Below, piece by piece: positions 17,024 to 25,848 of a stretch of 64,000 bases of DNA. The DNA is taken from the NCBI GenBank assembly GCA_002414665.1, contig DIAF01000006.1:47084-111083 (forward strand), given 5' to 3'. Source of the DNA: Halieaceae bacterium UBA5085. Its GTDB lineage: Bacteria > Pseudomonadota > Gammaproteobacteria > Pseudomonadales > Halieaceae. The notes under the pieces are model-generated. The model was not told the DNA's origin and searched no databases. It saw only the letters and a program-made list of their open reading frames with translations. Every line of letters begins with the position of its first letter. Within the stretch, counting starts at the first letter, position 1. Position numbers and translations under genes: made by a program.

Positions 17024-20000
17024 TCAGTTGATATCGAAGCTGTAATACAGGTCTACCGAGCTCTCCAGCCGACTGACCACCTCCAGCCACAGGCGCGCCT
17101 GCAGGTACAGGCGCGCCGTGAGCACATTGATGGGCTCATATAATCCCACCCCGTAGGACAGGTATATCCGCTCGCCGATGTAGCCACTCACCGTGGCGGC
17201 TGTGTCATCTTCTGAACCATCAGTGCCAAATTCCACGTTGCGCAACCCGGGCACCTTGTTCAGTTCCTCCACCAGAGCACTGCGATTCATCAGGCTGGTG
17301 CCCAGCGACAGCGCCATCGCAGTGCCGTCCGCACCCGCCCCTGAATCCAGCCCCCGGCCACGCAGCAGGTAAGAAAGCGCCTCGGTCTGCGACATCGCAG
17401 GCTCCGCGTATACGGTCAACTCAGGCTGTTCCAGTGTGCCGGTTACCGTGACCCCGGCGCGGACATCCTCCGCGGGTATTTCACGTTCCGCACGCAAGTT
17501 GAGCTCCGGGTTTTCCGGCACCCCACTGAAGGCAATTCGCCCCTGGCGCACCAGCAACCGCTGGCCATAGGCGCGCAACTCACCGCCAAGGATGTTCAGG
17601 TTGCCAAACAACTGCAGCGGCCTCTCGGGCGCCTGTCGCAGGCTGAGATCCCCTCCCACCGTGATGTTCAGATCCTTGCCGCGTATACGGAACCGGTCCT
17701 TGATACGCAGTCTCAGATCGGCGTCCAGGCGTAGCGGGTTGTGTGCTTCCAGCGGCTTCCCCGTGAAATCGACTTCAACCACGTCGTCGGACAAGGTTAC
17801 GCTACCCGGTGGTAGTTCCTCGTAGGCCAGCAGTCCCTCGTGCACCAGCACCTCGCCCCGGGCCTGCATCCCTGAGGGCGTTATGGCCAGTTGCAGGTCG
17901 GGTGACACCTCAACCTGCGTACTGGGCGGATACAACAAGCGGTTCTTAATGCCTTTGATGTTGAGGCGTAAAGCAGGTTTTTCCCCCAACTGCGCGTCGC
18001 CGTTCAGTTCAAGTTGCCCTCCTCCCAACATGGCAAAGCCACGCAGGTTTGCCCGCGAGCCCGCCAGGGCAATCTGCATATCGATATCGTCAAGCTCCGT
18101 GGGATTGACCTCCAACCGCAGCACCCCGTCGGTCCAGCGGAGAACGCCGTCTGCGAGCGGTTCCTGGACGGAGCCGGAGAGCGTTACCTGCCCGTTCAAG
18201 GTCCCTTCAAAGCGCTCCAGTTGCGGCAAAAATGGCCGCAAGGCGGCCACCTGCAGCGCGTCGATGGCCAGCTCACCCTGCAGCAGCCCTTTGCGGTCAG
18301 GGGGCAGCTGCACAGTGAGCGCCAGACGCTGGCGGTCGTCCTGAAACAAGCCCGCCCGCAGGCCGAGACCACGGTCATCCTGCTGCAGGGTCGCTTGCAG
18401 GGTGTCCCAGGTGAAAGTGGCCGACTCCCCTTCCGGATAAAACTGGGTTAGCGAACCACCAGAACTGGACAGTTGCGCCTGCGCACGCAGGGCGGATCCG
18501 CCGCCCCAGGACAGCGCGATGTCCGCATTCAGCGGTCCGCGAGCCTCAAGCTGCTGTGGCAGCAATGCGGCGAACAAGGCCAGGTCGCCAGTCAGCTGGC
18601 CTGTGAAACCGCCAGTCGCCCCGAGCTGTATGTCAGAAAAACACAGCTCAGTCTCCGGCAGCTGCCAACAATGTGCGCTCAGCGTACCGCTGCGGCCCGC
18701 AAAGCGTGCCTGCACCGGGGCGCCAAGAGCCAGCGGTCCAATCGGTGTGGTAAACTCCGTGCGCTGCAACGCGACTTGCCAAGCTCCCTCAATGGCCGTC
18801 GCAGCGACCTCCAGCTCCCCCGCGACATCGCCTTCACTGGTCAGTACCAGCGTAGCGATTTCCGGGTCCGCCTCGAACCCGAGACTCAGCCCATCGAGGT
18901 TGACCCCCGCCAGTTCCAGCTGATCCAGTCGCAGACGACCCGTCCCCCGGGGCGCATCGCCGAGGCTTACCGTGCCCTCAAGAACACCGCGATCCGCCCG
19001 CAGACTGTTCCAGCGTATTCCTTCGACGCTACCGCGCAGCGCCAGACTGTTGTCAGCGCGCTGCCAATCGACATTGAGCAGGACGCTGCCCCCCGCTCCC
19101 CGCGACCATCGGCCAAGATCTGCGATGCCCAGTTCGGCGCGCGCGCCCGCGGCACCCGCAGCGCCCGCCGAAATATCAATCTCCGCCCCGTTGACCTGTG
19201 CACGCAGGGCACCGTTGCGGATCAGTTCGCCGGAGTCGAGCTGCAATCCACCCTTGATCATCGCCGGCAGACCATTGACGTCTCCCACCAGGTCAACATC
19301 CTGCAGCTCCGCTTGCCAGCCGTCTTCGACTAGACGACCGCGCGTAGACACTGAGCCCGCCATCTGCCCGAACAGATAGTCGCTCAGTTCCGGCATCTGC
19401 AAACCACCGCTGTGTACCAAGGCCTCCCAGGCAATGGCATCCCCGTAGTTCAGCCTGCCCTCTACGGAGAGACTTCCCGCCTCGGCGGCATCCAACCGTA
19501 AACTGTGCACCTGCACCAGACCCGGGGCATGGCGTGCAGAAAGCTCCAGACCCAACATGGCATAGCCCAGATCCCGTATCTGGGCCGCCAGTGTCAGGTC
19601 CTGCACGTCGAGATCGCCCTGTGCCGTTGCTCGCAGAGGCCAGCGCAAGGTTGCTTCGAGCAGCTCCGGCGGCAGGCCGGATACGCCGGGCAAATTCCCC
19701 AGCAGCAATGGCTGATCACCATTGAGACGCAACGAGACGTTGAAGGGCAGCGTTGGCGCCAGCAAGTCCACGTCACCTGTGAGCTGTACCTGTGGCTCCC
19801 CCGGCGAAAGCAGTTCCAGCTGCAGCGCGCGCGCAGTGCCAGACAGTGCAAGCTGTATCTTGCGCGCACCCAACTGCATCGGCAGAGATGGCATGTCGAG
19901 ATCGGCACGTACTTCCAGCTGCAGGGGCCAGTCCCCCGCCAGGGCGACCTGCCCGCTCGCGTCCAGCCGGCCCCGAGCCTTCTGCGACACGTTCAGCGAA

Positions 20001-20719
20001 GCAATCTCCAGACGCTCCCCGCGCCAGCGCAGTGCACCGCTGATAGACTCAAATTCTTCGAGCCGGTCACCCTGACGCACACTCAGGCGCTCCAGAAGCA
20101 GGTCGTCGACTGCCAGTGTCAGTGGCAGTACCAGCGATGGTAAAACGAGGGACGTCGGCGCTGAAGACGCCGTCGCATCCAGGACAAGTTGCGCCTCGCG
20201 CAGGACGACGGCCCCGAGGTAAAGGCCTTCCGGTGTCACTTCGATATCCAGTTCGCTGGCGCCCTGCTGCCACACCCCCCCGGGCCAGCGGACCTCCACT
20301 CGCCCTATACGGACTCCTGGCGCAAGCAGCCGCAGTGGCAACGCAAGCATCTCGATGGGGCCGTCCTCACGCGCCTGCGGCTCAGTGTCTTCCACAGCGG
20401 GGTCGCCGGGCAGCAGGCTGACCTCAATCTGCTCGATATCCAGCTCAGAGAAGCAAAACCGGCTCTGCCAAAGGCAGGCCGGGCGCAGTCGACTGTGCAC
20501 GCCGGAGAGCTCCACCTCGAGGCCATCCAGCGACAGGCGCAGGGTTGCCAGCCGCAGCTCTCCGGCGAGGCGGCCACCCTCGTAGATGACCTGCACAGGG
20601 GCTGTGGATGGCAGCACACTGAACAGAAGCCGCGTGCCAGCAGCACTGAAAGGCAGCAGCATGAGTGCGATGACAGCGACCAGCACAGCCGCGCTCACAA
20701 TGGCCACCAGCCTTTTCAA
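17024..20719 (-). CDS. tamB: Translocation and assembly module inner-membrane protein TamB
   Basis: 1231 residues (E. coli TamB is about 1260). One N-terminal membrane anchor (about 5-25) is followed by a very long beta-helical groove of repeated short strands, and the conserved TamB C-terminal domain with LRAEREIPAEDVRAGVTVTG, the SYLLRGRGLDSG region and a strand-rich end. It spans the periplasm and works with TamA in outer-membrane protein insertion and envelope lipid transport. Its ATG overlaps the tamA stop by 4 bp, so translation is coupled. It ends 4 bp from the convergent ompA-like gene. Confidence 0.93.
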   Translation of the reverse strand: MKRLVAIVSAAVLVAVIALMLLPFSAAGTRLLFSVLPSTAPVQVIYEGGRLAGELRLATLRLSLDGLEVELSGVHSRLRPACLWQSRFCFSELDIEQIEVSLLPGDPAVEDTEPQAREDGPIEMLALPLRLLAPGVRIGRVEVRWPGGVWQQGASELDIEVTPEGLYLGAVVLREAQLVLDATASSAPTSLVLPSLVLPLTLAVDDLLLERLSVRQGDRLEEFESISGALRWRGERLEIASLNVSQKARGRLDASGQVALAGDWPLQLEVRADLDMPSLPMQLGARKIQLALSGTARALQLELLSPGEPQVQLTGDVDLLAPTLPFNVSLRLNGDQPLLLGNLPGVSGLPPELLEATLRWPLRATAQGDLDVQDLTLAAQIRDLGYAMLGLELSARHAPGLVQVHSLRLDAAEAGSLSVEGRLNYGDAIAWEALVHSGGLQMPELSDYLFGQMAGSVSTRGRLVEDGWQAELQDVDLVGDVNGLPAMIKGGLQLDSGELIRNGALRAQVNGAEIDISAGAAGAAGARAELGIADLGRWSRGAGGSVLLNVDWQRADNSLALRGSVEGIRWNSLRADRGVLEGTVSLGDAPRGTGRLRLDQLELAGVNLDGLSLGFEADPEIATLVLTSEGDVAGELEVAATAIEGAWQVALQRTEFTTPIGPLALGAPVQARFAGRSGTLSAHCWQLPETELCFSDIQLGATGGFTGQLTGDLALFAALLPQQLEARGPLNADIALSWGGGSALRAQAQLSSSGGSLTQFYPEGESATFTWDTLQATLQQDDRGLGLRAGLFQDDRQRLALTVQLPPDRKGLLQGELAIDALQVAALRPFLPQLERFEGTLNGQVTLSGSVQEPLADGVLRWTDGVLRLEVNPTELDDIDMQIALAGSRANLRGFAMLGGGQLELNGDAQLGEKPALRLNIKGIKNRLLYPPSTQVEVSPDLQLAITPSGMQARGEVLVHEGLLAYEELPPGSVTLSDDVVEVDFTGKPLEAHNPLRLDADLRLRIKDRFRIRGKDLNITVGGDLSLRQAPERPLQLFGNLNILGGELRAYGQRLLVRQGRIAFSGVPENPELNLRAEREIPAEDVRAGVTVTGTLEQPELTVYAEPAMSQTEALSYLLRGRGLDSGAGADGTAMALSLGTSLMNRSALVEELNKVPGLRNVEFGTDGSEDDTAATVSGYIGERIYLSYGVGLYEPINVLTARLYLQARLWLEVVSRLESSVDLYYSFDIN

Positions 20720-22467
20720 AACTCGGCTCCGATGTTGATGTGAAAGCGCCAGTCGGGGTTGTCCTCACTCACGCTGTTGGCAATCTCCACCTTCACGGCA
20801 CCGACCGGCGTCAGGTAGTGAAGGCCGAATCCGGCGCCGACAACGGCCTCAAACTCCCCCTCATCAAAGGCATCGCCTCCGTCAACAAACACGGCTGCAC
20901 GCCACTCCGGCAAAAACCGGTACTGGTACTCGACGCTGGCGAGCGCCAGCCGGTCCGCACCCAGGACATAATCCACGGCCTCTCCATTGCGCAGCGTCAC
21001 GGGCACCGTGTTGCCGATGGACTGGTAACCGTAACCACGCAGGCTCTGCGACCCGCCGGCAAAAAAGCTCAGTGACGGTGCCAGGTCATCGCGCTGGCCC
21101 TCTCCGATCAAGGCCGCGCCGGCCTCGGCGCGACTGACAACCCGGCCGCGCTCGCCCAACGGCATCACATACACCCAGTTGGCATAGAGACGGGTCATGT
21201 CGATACTCGAACCAAGTTGGCTTGAGGTTGCCTCGACCTCATAGAACTGGCTGAAACCGCGGTCGGGATTCACCGGTGACCCTTGTCGGGTTTTGTGGGA
21301 CAGGGTGAAACCAGGCAACACGTAGTCTTCGTCACCGGTAACCGTCGCGGCATCCCAGCGTTCATTCAGCAGACGCAGGTGATAACTCAGCACCCAGTTG
21401 CCATAGCGCCGCTCGCGCCGGACCTGCGCCTCATTCTGGTTACTGTCTAGATCACCGTACTCGTTCTGCTCTACCCGCAGCGAAAGTTGCAGGACGTCAT
21501 CCAGCGGGTGGGTCAGGGGTATGTTGTAGATAAACTGCCCGCTGGGGTTGATGCGGGAGTATTCGAAGCGGGTTTCCTGGCTGTGCCCAAAGCGATTCAC
21601 GCGGGGCGTTTTCCAGGTCGCGGAGACGCGCTCTTCGGTGTCGGTACTGAACCCGATGCCCAGTTCGATAGTATGTCGCTTGGCGGGATACAGTTCCAGC
21701 CGTACTGGCACACGCCCCGCTTCCCGCTCCTCCAGCAGGGGCCGCAGGGTGACACCGGAAAAATAGCCGGTGCGCTGCAACTCCGCCTGCAGGGTCTGGA
21801 GCCTGGCGACATCGTACGGCTCACCGGAGCTGAAGCTCCTCAGGGATTCAAGCAGGGTCGGCGACACGATGTCCTCGGCATAGCGCAACTCACCCACCTG
21901 GTAACGATCGCCACTGGCATAGTGCAGGTGCACTCGCGCGGTGTTCGCAGCTGGCTCCACCTCCACAGAACGCTGCAGCAGGCGGGCATCGAAGTAGCCC
22001 CGGCGCTGACCCAACTGCAGCAGGGCATTGCGCAGAGACTCATACTGGCCGTGGTGCAGGATATCCCCCAGTGCAACGCCGGGCGACGCCAAGAGGCGCT
22101 GAAAAGCGGGGTCGCTCTGGGCGGCCCCGGTGACAGCTATATCCAGCTCAGCGATTGTGACTGGCGGACCGGGGGTGACCGACACCAGCAGCTGCCAGGG
22201 ACTGCGGGACCTGTCTACAGAGAGGTCGATGTCGGCGCGGTAATAACCCAGCGCCTTCAGGCTGTCAGCGACCCGCTCCCGCGCCGACGACAGAAAGTTG
22301 CTGCGCGCCGCCTCGCTCTCCGGTGCCGCGCCCAACCAGGCCTCGACATTGGCACGCTGGGCTTTGTCCAGCCCGTCAAGACGGTATTCCAGCAGCGCGT
22401 CGGCGGCGAGCAAAGGACCCGGCAACAGACAGCAGACGAAAACCCAGAGGCCAGAAACCCGCAACAC
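20716..22467 (-). CDS. tamA: Outer-membrane translocation and assembly module protein TamA
   Basis: 583 residues, the usual TamA length. The signal peptide (MLRVSGLWVFVCCLLPGPLLA) is followed by three POTRA domains (about 25-265) and a 16-strand Omp85 barrel. Barrel landmarks are ELGIGFSTDTEERVS, the GSQSLRGYGYQS segment of loop 6 (the conserved RGY region) and the final strand ending WRFHINIGAEF with a terminal aromatic residue. It is the outer-membrane partner of TamB, whose gene overlaps it by 4 bp. Confidence 0.95.
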   Translation of the reverse strand: MLRVSGLWVFVCCLLPGPLLAADALLEYRLDGLDKAQRANVEAWLGAAPESEAARSNFLSSARERVADSLKALGYYRADIDLSVDRSRSPWQLLVSVTPGPPVTIAELDIAVTGAAQSDPAFQRLLASPGVALGDILHHGQYESLRNALLQLGQRRGYFDARLLQRSVEVEPAANTARVHLHYASGDRYQVGELRYAEDIVSPTLLESLRSFSSGEPYDVARLQTLQAELQRTGYFSGVTLRPLLEEREAGRVPVRLELYPAKRHTIELGIGFSTDTEERVSATWKTPRVNRFGHSQETRFEYSRINPSGQFIYNIPLTHPLDDVLQLSLRVEQNEYGDLDSNQNEAQVRRERRYGNWVLSYHLRLLNERWDAATVTGDEDYVLPGFTLSHKTRQGSPVNPDRGFSQFYEVEATSSQLGSSIDMTRLYANWVYVMPLGERGRVVSRAEAGAALIGEGQRDDLAPSLSFFAGGSQSLRGYGYQSIGNTVPVTLRNGEAVDYVLGADRLALASVEYQYRFLPEWRAAVFVDGGDAFDEGEFEAVVGAGFGLHYLTPVGAVKVEIANSVSEDNPDWRFHINIGAEF

Positions 22468-22484
22468 GGCGACGGATTACCTGA

Positions 22485-23114
22485 TCAGGCTCGGTCGATG
22501 CGTTGGGCACGACCCCAGTAATTATAGCCGGCAATGCGCGGCGTATTCGGCAGATACATCGTCTGCAGCTCATCGACCTGGAAACCACCCGAGGCAAGCA
22601 GCGCGGGAATATCACGATTGAGATTACAGCCGCCGCAGACGGACGCCCAGACACCATTGATCCGGTTCTGCCAGCGCTGCACCCCGTGGTCCGGCGCAAG
22701 GCCGTGCTCGCAGAACAGCAGGTCGCCACCCGGCTTGAGCACCCGCGCCATGCCGCGGAGCGCTGTAATGGGGTCGGGGATGGTACACAGGGCAAAGGTC
22801 ACCACCACCGTATCGACACTGTCATCCTCCAGCGGGATGGCCTCACCCGGCAAACCCACGAACTCGACGGGAAAAGACAGCGCCTCAGCCCGCTTGCCTG
22901 CGAGCTCCCAGGATTTCTCCGACGGATCAAGGCCAATCAGCCGCGTCACTTTCAACGGATCGTACAGCGGCAGGTTAAGCCCGGTGCCGATACCGATTTC
23001 CAACACCTCGCCCCGCGCCAGCGGCACAATCTTTTCGCGCTGGCGCATGATCGGCTTGCTACCGCAAGCGCAGTTGATCACGTGAGGCAGAATCCTCCGT
23101 TCGTAAAATCCCAT
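22485..23114 (-). CDS. Class I SAM-dependent methyltransferase
   Basis: 209 residues from the ATG at 23114, preceded by GGGAGAG; the longer frame to 23273 is not family-like. SAM-binding motif I is VLEIGIGTGLNLPLY, and motif IV-like VVVTFALCTIPDP follows. Two cysteine-containing segments, INCACGSKP near the N terminus and CGGCNLNRD near the C terminus, are conserved in this UbiE-like group. The substrate is not clear; lipids or quinones are candidates from similarity in fold. It starts 18 bp upstream of tamA on the same strand and may be co-transcribed with tamAB. Confidence 0.82.
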   Translation of the reverse strand: MGFYERRILPHVINCACGSKPIMRQREKIVPLARGEVLEIGIGTGLNLPLYDPLKVTRLIGLDPSEKSWELAGKRAEALSFPVEFVGLPGEAIPLEDDSVDTVVVTFALCTIPDPITALRGMARVLKPGGDLLFCEHGLAPDHGVQRWQNRINGVWASVCGGCNLNRDIPALLASGGFQVDELQTMYLPNTPRIAGYNYWGRAQRIDRA

Positions 23115-23251
23115 ACTGCTACTCTCCCTGAATTGCGTATGATTATACCGGCGCAAAGGGCGGTAGCCTATTGCGCGTGAAGGAATCCCGTTGACAGGCA
23201 GGAGCCCCCCGTGAGCAACAGCAAACACAGACCAGTGCAGCGGGCGCCGAG

Positions 23252-24688
23252 GTGAAGGCGCGCGAAAATGCACTCAGACACGCGTTGTTGCAGGCACAGC
23301 GCGACCTCGCGAAGCGCGACTACCCCGTCATTATCGTGCTGGGTGGCCTGCCCGGTGCCGGCAAAAGCGGGTTGGTGCACCAGCTGAACGAATGGCTGGA
23401 CCCTCGATTTGTCACGACCAGTGCCCTGTGGAAGCACTCTGATGAGGAAGAGGATCGCCCCTATTTCTGGCGCTTCTGGCGACACATGCCACCCAGGGGG
23501 CGCATTACCATATTCCTCAGTTCGTGGTACACCCAGCTGCTCTACGATGACGCGGCGGGCACGCTGGAGCCACCGCAACGCGACCGGCGACTGGCACGGA
23601 TCCGGCAGTTCGAGCGCATGCTGCGTGATGATGGTGTGCTCCTGGTGAAGCTGTGGCTGCATGTCGACCGCGCTGCGCAGGAGAGGCGCCTGACTGTCGA
23701 TGGTATGCGCCTGCGTCACCTCCCCCTGTCCGCCCGGTCCTGGGGGGAGGATTACGCGGCGGCGCAGCGCACCGCAAAGGTTGTGCTGCGGGGCAGTGAC
23801 ACAGTCGAAGCGGGCTGGCGGAAGGTGGATGCAGAGGACCCGCGTGAACGCAACCTGATGGCCGGAGAAATCCTGCTGCAACTGATGACCGCACACGTTT
23901 CGGCCGATTCCTCCGGCATTGGGGAGTCAACAACGGGGCGCAGCACGGGTGACGCGCGCTCAGCGCCGTCGCAGACACTGGCGACACCGCCTCGCAACCT
24001 GCGGCTGGGCAAACGCGAATACCGCGCCCTGCTGCGAGCGCAGCAGCAGCGGCTGCAAGACCTCGCCTGGCAGGCACACGATGCGGGGCGCTCGCTGATT
24101 GCCGTCTTTGAGGGCTGGGACGCGGCGGGCAAGGGCTCTGCCATACGCCGCGTCACGGCGCCTGTGGATCCCCGACTCTATCGCGTTGTGCAGAGCAGCG
24201 CGCCCTCGGATGAAGAGCGCGCACACCATTACCTCTGGCGCTACTGGCGCTGCCTGGAGCGGCGCGGTCGCATGATGCTCTTCGATCGCTCCTGGTATGG
24301 ACGCGTGCTGGTCGAACGTGTGGAAGGCTTCGCCCACCTGCACGCCTGGCAGCGGGCCTACGCCGAAATCAATGACTTCGAATCGCAACTGGAAGAACAC
24401 GGCGGAATTATTGTGAAATTCTGGCTGCATATTTCGCCGGAGGAACAACTGAAGCGGTTTCGAGAGCGTGAACACACCCCGCACAAACAACACAAAATTA
24501 CCGCGGATGACTGGCGCAACCGCGGACGCTGGAGCGACTATGAACGCGCCGTTCTGGATATGCTGAAGCTGACATCCACGGCGACGGCGCCCTGGACGGT
24601 GGTGGCCGCCAACGATAAACGCTACGCGCGGGTCCACATTCTGCAGACCCTCTGCAACGCTGTGGAGGCCGCGCTCGGTACCCAGTGA
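23252..24688 (+). CDS. pap: Polyphosphate:AMP phosphotransferase, two-domain PPK2
   Basis: 478 residues with two fused PPK2 kinase domains. Domain 1 has Walker A GGLPGAGKSG (about 31-40) and a Trp-rich lid (RPYFWRFWRHMP). Domain 2 has FEGWDAAGKGSAIRR (about 285) and HHYLWRYWRCLERRGRM, with the second Walker-type Asp in MLFDRSWYGR. This arrangement is that of the class II PPK2 of Pseudomonas and Acinetobacter that makes ADP from AMP and polyphosphate. The start is GTG at 23252 with only a weak ribosome site; an upstream 14-codon frame ends on it (GTGA). Divergent from the methyltransferase. Confidence 0.9.
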   Translation: MKARENALRHALLQAQRDLAKRDYPVIIVLGGLPGAGKSGLVHQLNEWLDPRFVTTSALWKHSDEEEDRPYFWRFWRHMPPRGRITIFLSSWYTQLLYDDAAGTLEPPQRDRRLARIRQFERMLRDDGVLLVKLWLHVDRAAQERRLTVDGMRLRHLPLSARSWGEDYAAAQRTAKVVLRGSDTVEAGWRKVDAEDPRERNLMAGEILLQLMTAHVSADSSGIGESTTGRSTGDARSAPSQTLATPPRNLRLGKREYRALLRAQQQRLQDLAWQAHDAGRSLIAVFEGWDAAGKGSAIRRVTAPVDPRLYRVVQSSAPSDEERAHHYLWRYWRCLERRGRMMLFDRSWYGRVLVERVEGFAHLHAWQRAYAEINDFESQLEEHGGIIVKFWLHISPEEQLKRFREREHTPHKQHKITADDWRNRGRWSDYERAVLDMLKLTSTATAPWTVVAANDKRYARVHILQTLCNAVEAALGTQ

Positions 24689-24741
24689 CCCGTGCCGGCG
24701 CTATACTGCCCGCCCGCGCACAGCCAACGGGGCTCAGGCTC

Positions 24742-25236
24742 ATGAAATTGCACATCATTACCACCGGCGGCACCATCGACAAAATTTACTTCGATGCCAA
24801 AAGCGACTACCAGGTCGGTGCGCCGGTCATTGGGGAACTGCTACAGCGCATGGGAGTGCAGTTTGCCTACAGCGTGGAATCTGCAATGCGCAAGGACAGC
24901 CTCGACATGACGGACGCGGACCGGGAGCTGATTCGTCGCGCGGCTATCCAGTGTGAGGAGCGCTGCGTCCTGATCACCCACGGCACGGATGGCATGGTCG
25001 CCACGGCGCGGGCCCTGCAAGGTATCCCCGGGAAATGTATTGTGCTTACCGGCGCCCTGCAGCCGGCGGCGTTCGCCCAGTCCGATGCCATTTTCAACAT
25101 CGGCTGTGCGATCGGCGCATTGCAGAGCAAACCCCCCGGGGTTTACATTGCCATGAATGGTGAGGTGTTTGATGCCGACAAGGTGGTCAAGAATACCGCA
25201 GCCAACCGCTTCGAGGCGCTTGGTTCAGCGCAATAG
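24742..25236 (+). CDS. Short single-domain asparaginase-like protein
   Basis: 164 residues from the ATG at 24742. It matches the N-terminal domain of type I/II L-asparaginases: TTGGTID at residues 7-13 (first catalytic Thr) and THGTDGM at about 78 (second catalytic Thr plus Asp). Full asparaginases are about 330 residues and have a C-terminal domain that completes the active site; this is absent, and the frame ends cleanly, so it is either a recognised short family or a stand-alone domain. Activity on asparagine is uncertain. Its end overlaps the convergent Lrp gene by 12 bp. Confidence 0.78.
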   Translation: MKLHIITTGGTIDKIYFDAKSDYQVGAPVIGELLQRMGVQFAYSVESAMRKDSLDMTDADRELIRRAAIQCEERCVLITHGTDGMVATARALQGIPGKCIVLTGALQPAAFAQSDAIFNIGCAIGALQSKPPGVYIAMNGEVFDADKVVKNTAANRFEALGSAQ

Positions 25237-25692
25237 CGGCAGCCCTGTGTCCTGCTTTATCGCCTCGATAACGACATAGGTATGGGTCTGTGCCACACCG
25301 GGCAGGTCTACGATGCGGGTCAGCACAGCGCGGTAAGCATCCATACCGGTGAGTCTGAGTTTTAGCAGATAATCGAACCCACCCGCCACCATATGACACT
25401 CGGCGACTTCCGGAATGGTAATGACCGCGTCGCGAAAACGATCAAACACTTCCGCTGTTGTGCGATCCAGGGTCACCTGGATAAAGGCGCTGGTGCCGTA
25501 ACCCAGCGCGGGCGCATTCAGGCGCGCGCTGTAGCCCTCAATAAGGCCCGCCGCCTCGAGCCTGCGCACGCGCTCCAGACAGGGACTGGCGCTCAGATTG
25601 ACGCGCCGCGCCAGGTCCACATTGGACATGCGGCCCTCGACCTGTAGCAGGGAGAGGATGAGCAGATCAGTCTTATCCAGCGTTGGCGCCAT
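25225..25692 (-). CDS. putR: Lrp/AsnC-family regulator, probable activator of putA
   Basis: 155 residues from the ATG at 25692. The N-terminal helix-turn-helix (LDKTDLLILSLLQVEGRMSN, LARRVNLSASPCLERVRRLE) is followed by the RAM/effector domain (GYGTSAFIQVTL, ECHMVAGGFDYLLKLR). It is divergent from putA. In alphaproteobacteria the Lrp homologue PutR activates the divergent putA in response to proline, and two Lrp-type boxes lie in the spacer here, so this role is likely; the symbol is by analogy. PutA here lacks the DNA-binding domain it has in E. coli, consistent with an external regulator. Confidence 0.85.
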   Translation of the reverse strand: MAPTLDKTDLLILSLLQVEGRMSNVDLARRVNLSASPCLERVRRLEAAGLIEGYSARLNAPALGYGTSAFIQVTLDRTTAEVFDRFRDAVITIPEVAECHMVAGGFDYLLKLRLTGMDAYRAVLTRIVDLPGVAQTHTYVVIEAIKQDTGLPLLR

Positions 25693-25721
25693 AGCGGTAC
25701 GACTCCGTATTTCAATCAATG

Positions 25722-25736
25722 CAGAATAATCTACCG
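25722..25736. promoter_or_regulatory. Lrp-type box, upstream copy
   Basis: CAGAATAATCTACCG agrees with the E. coli Lrp consensus YAGHAWATTWTDCTR at 12 of 15 positions. Its start is 31 bp, close to three helical turns, from the start of the downstream box at 25753. Confidence 0.5.
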
Positions 25737-25752
25737 CAAATAAACGCGGGGA

Positions 25753-25767
25753 CAGAATATTATTCAA
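25753..25767. promoter_or_regulatory. Lrp-type box, downstream copy
   Basis: CAGAATATTATTCAA agrees with the E. coli Lrp consensus YAGHAWATTWTDCTR at 14 of 15 positions. It is about 43 bp upstream of a TACAAT (25810-25815) that could be the putA -10 element; no good -35 accompanies that -10, as expected for an activated promoter. Confidence 0.65.
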
Positions 25768-25848
25768 AGACGAACCCAAAATAAACAACTCATTCTGCCC
25801 CCCGATGACTACAATTCACGCTCTGAACGCTTACCGGAGCCTCGCGAC

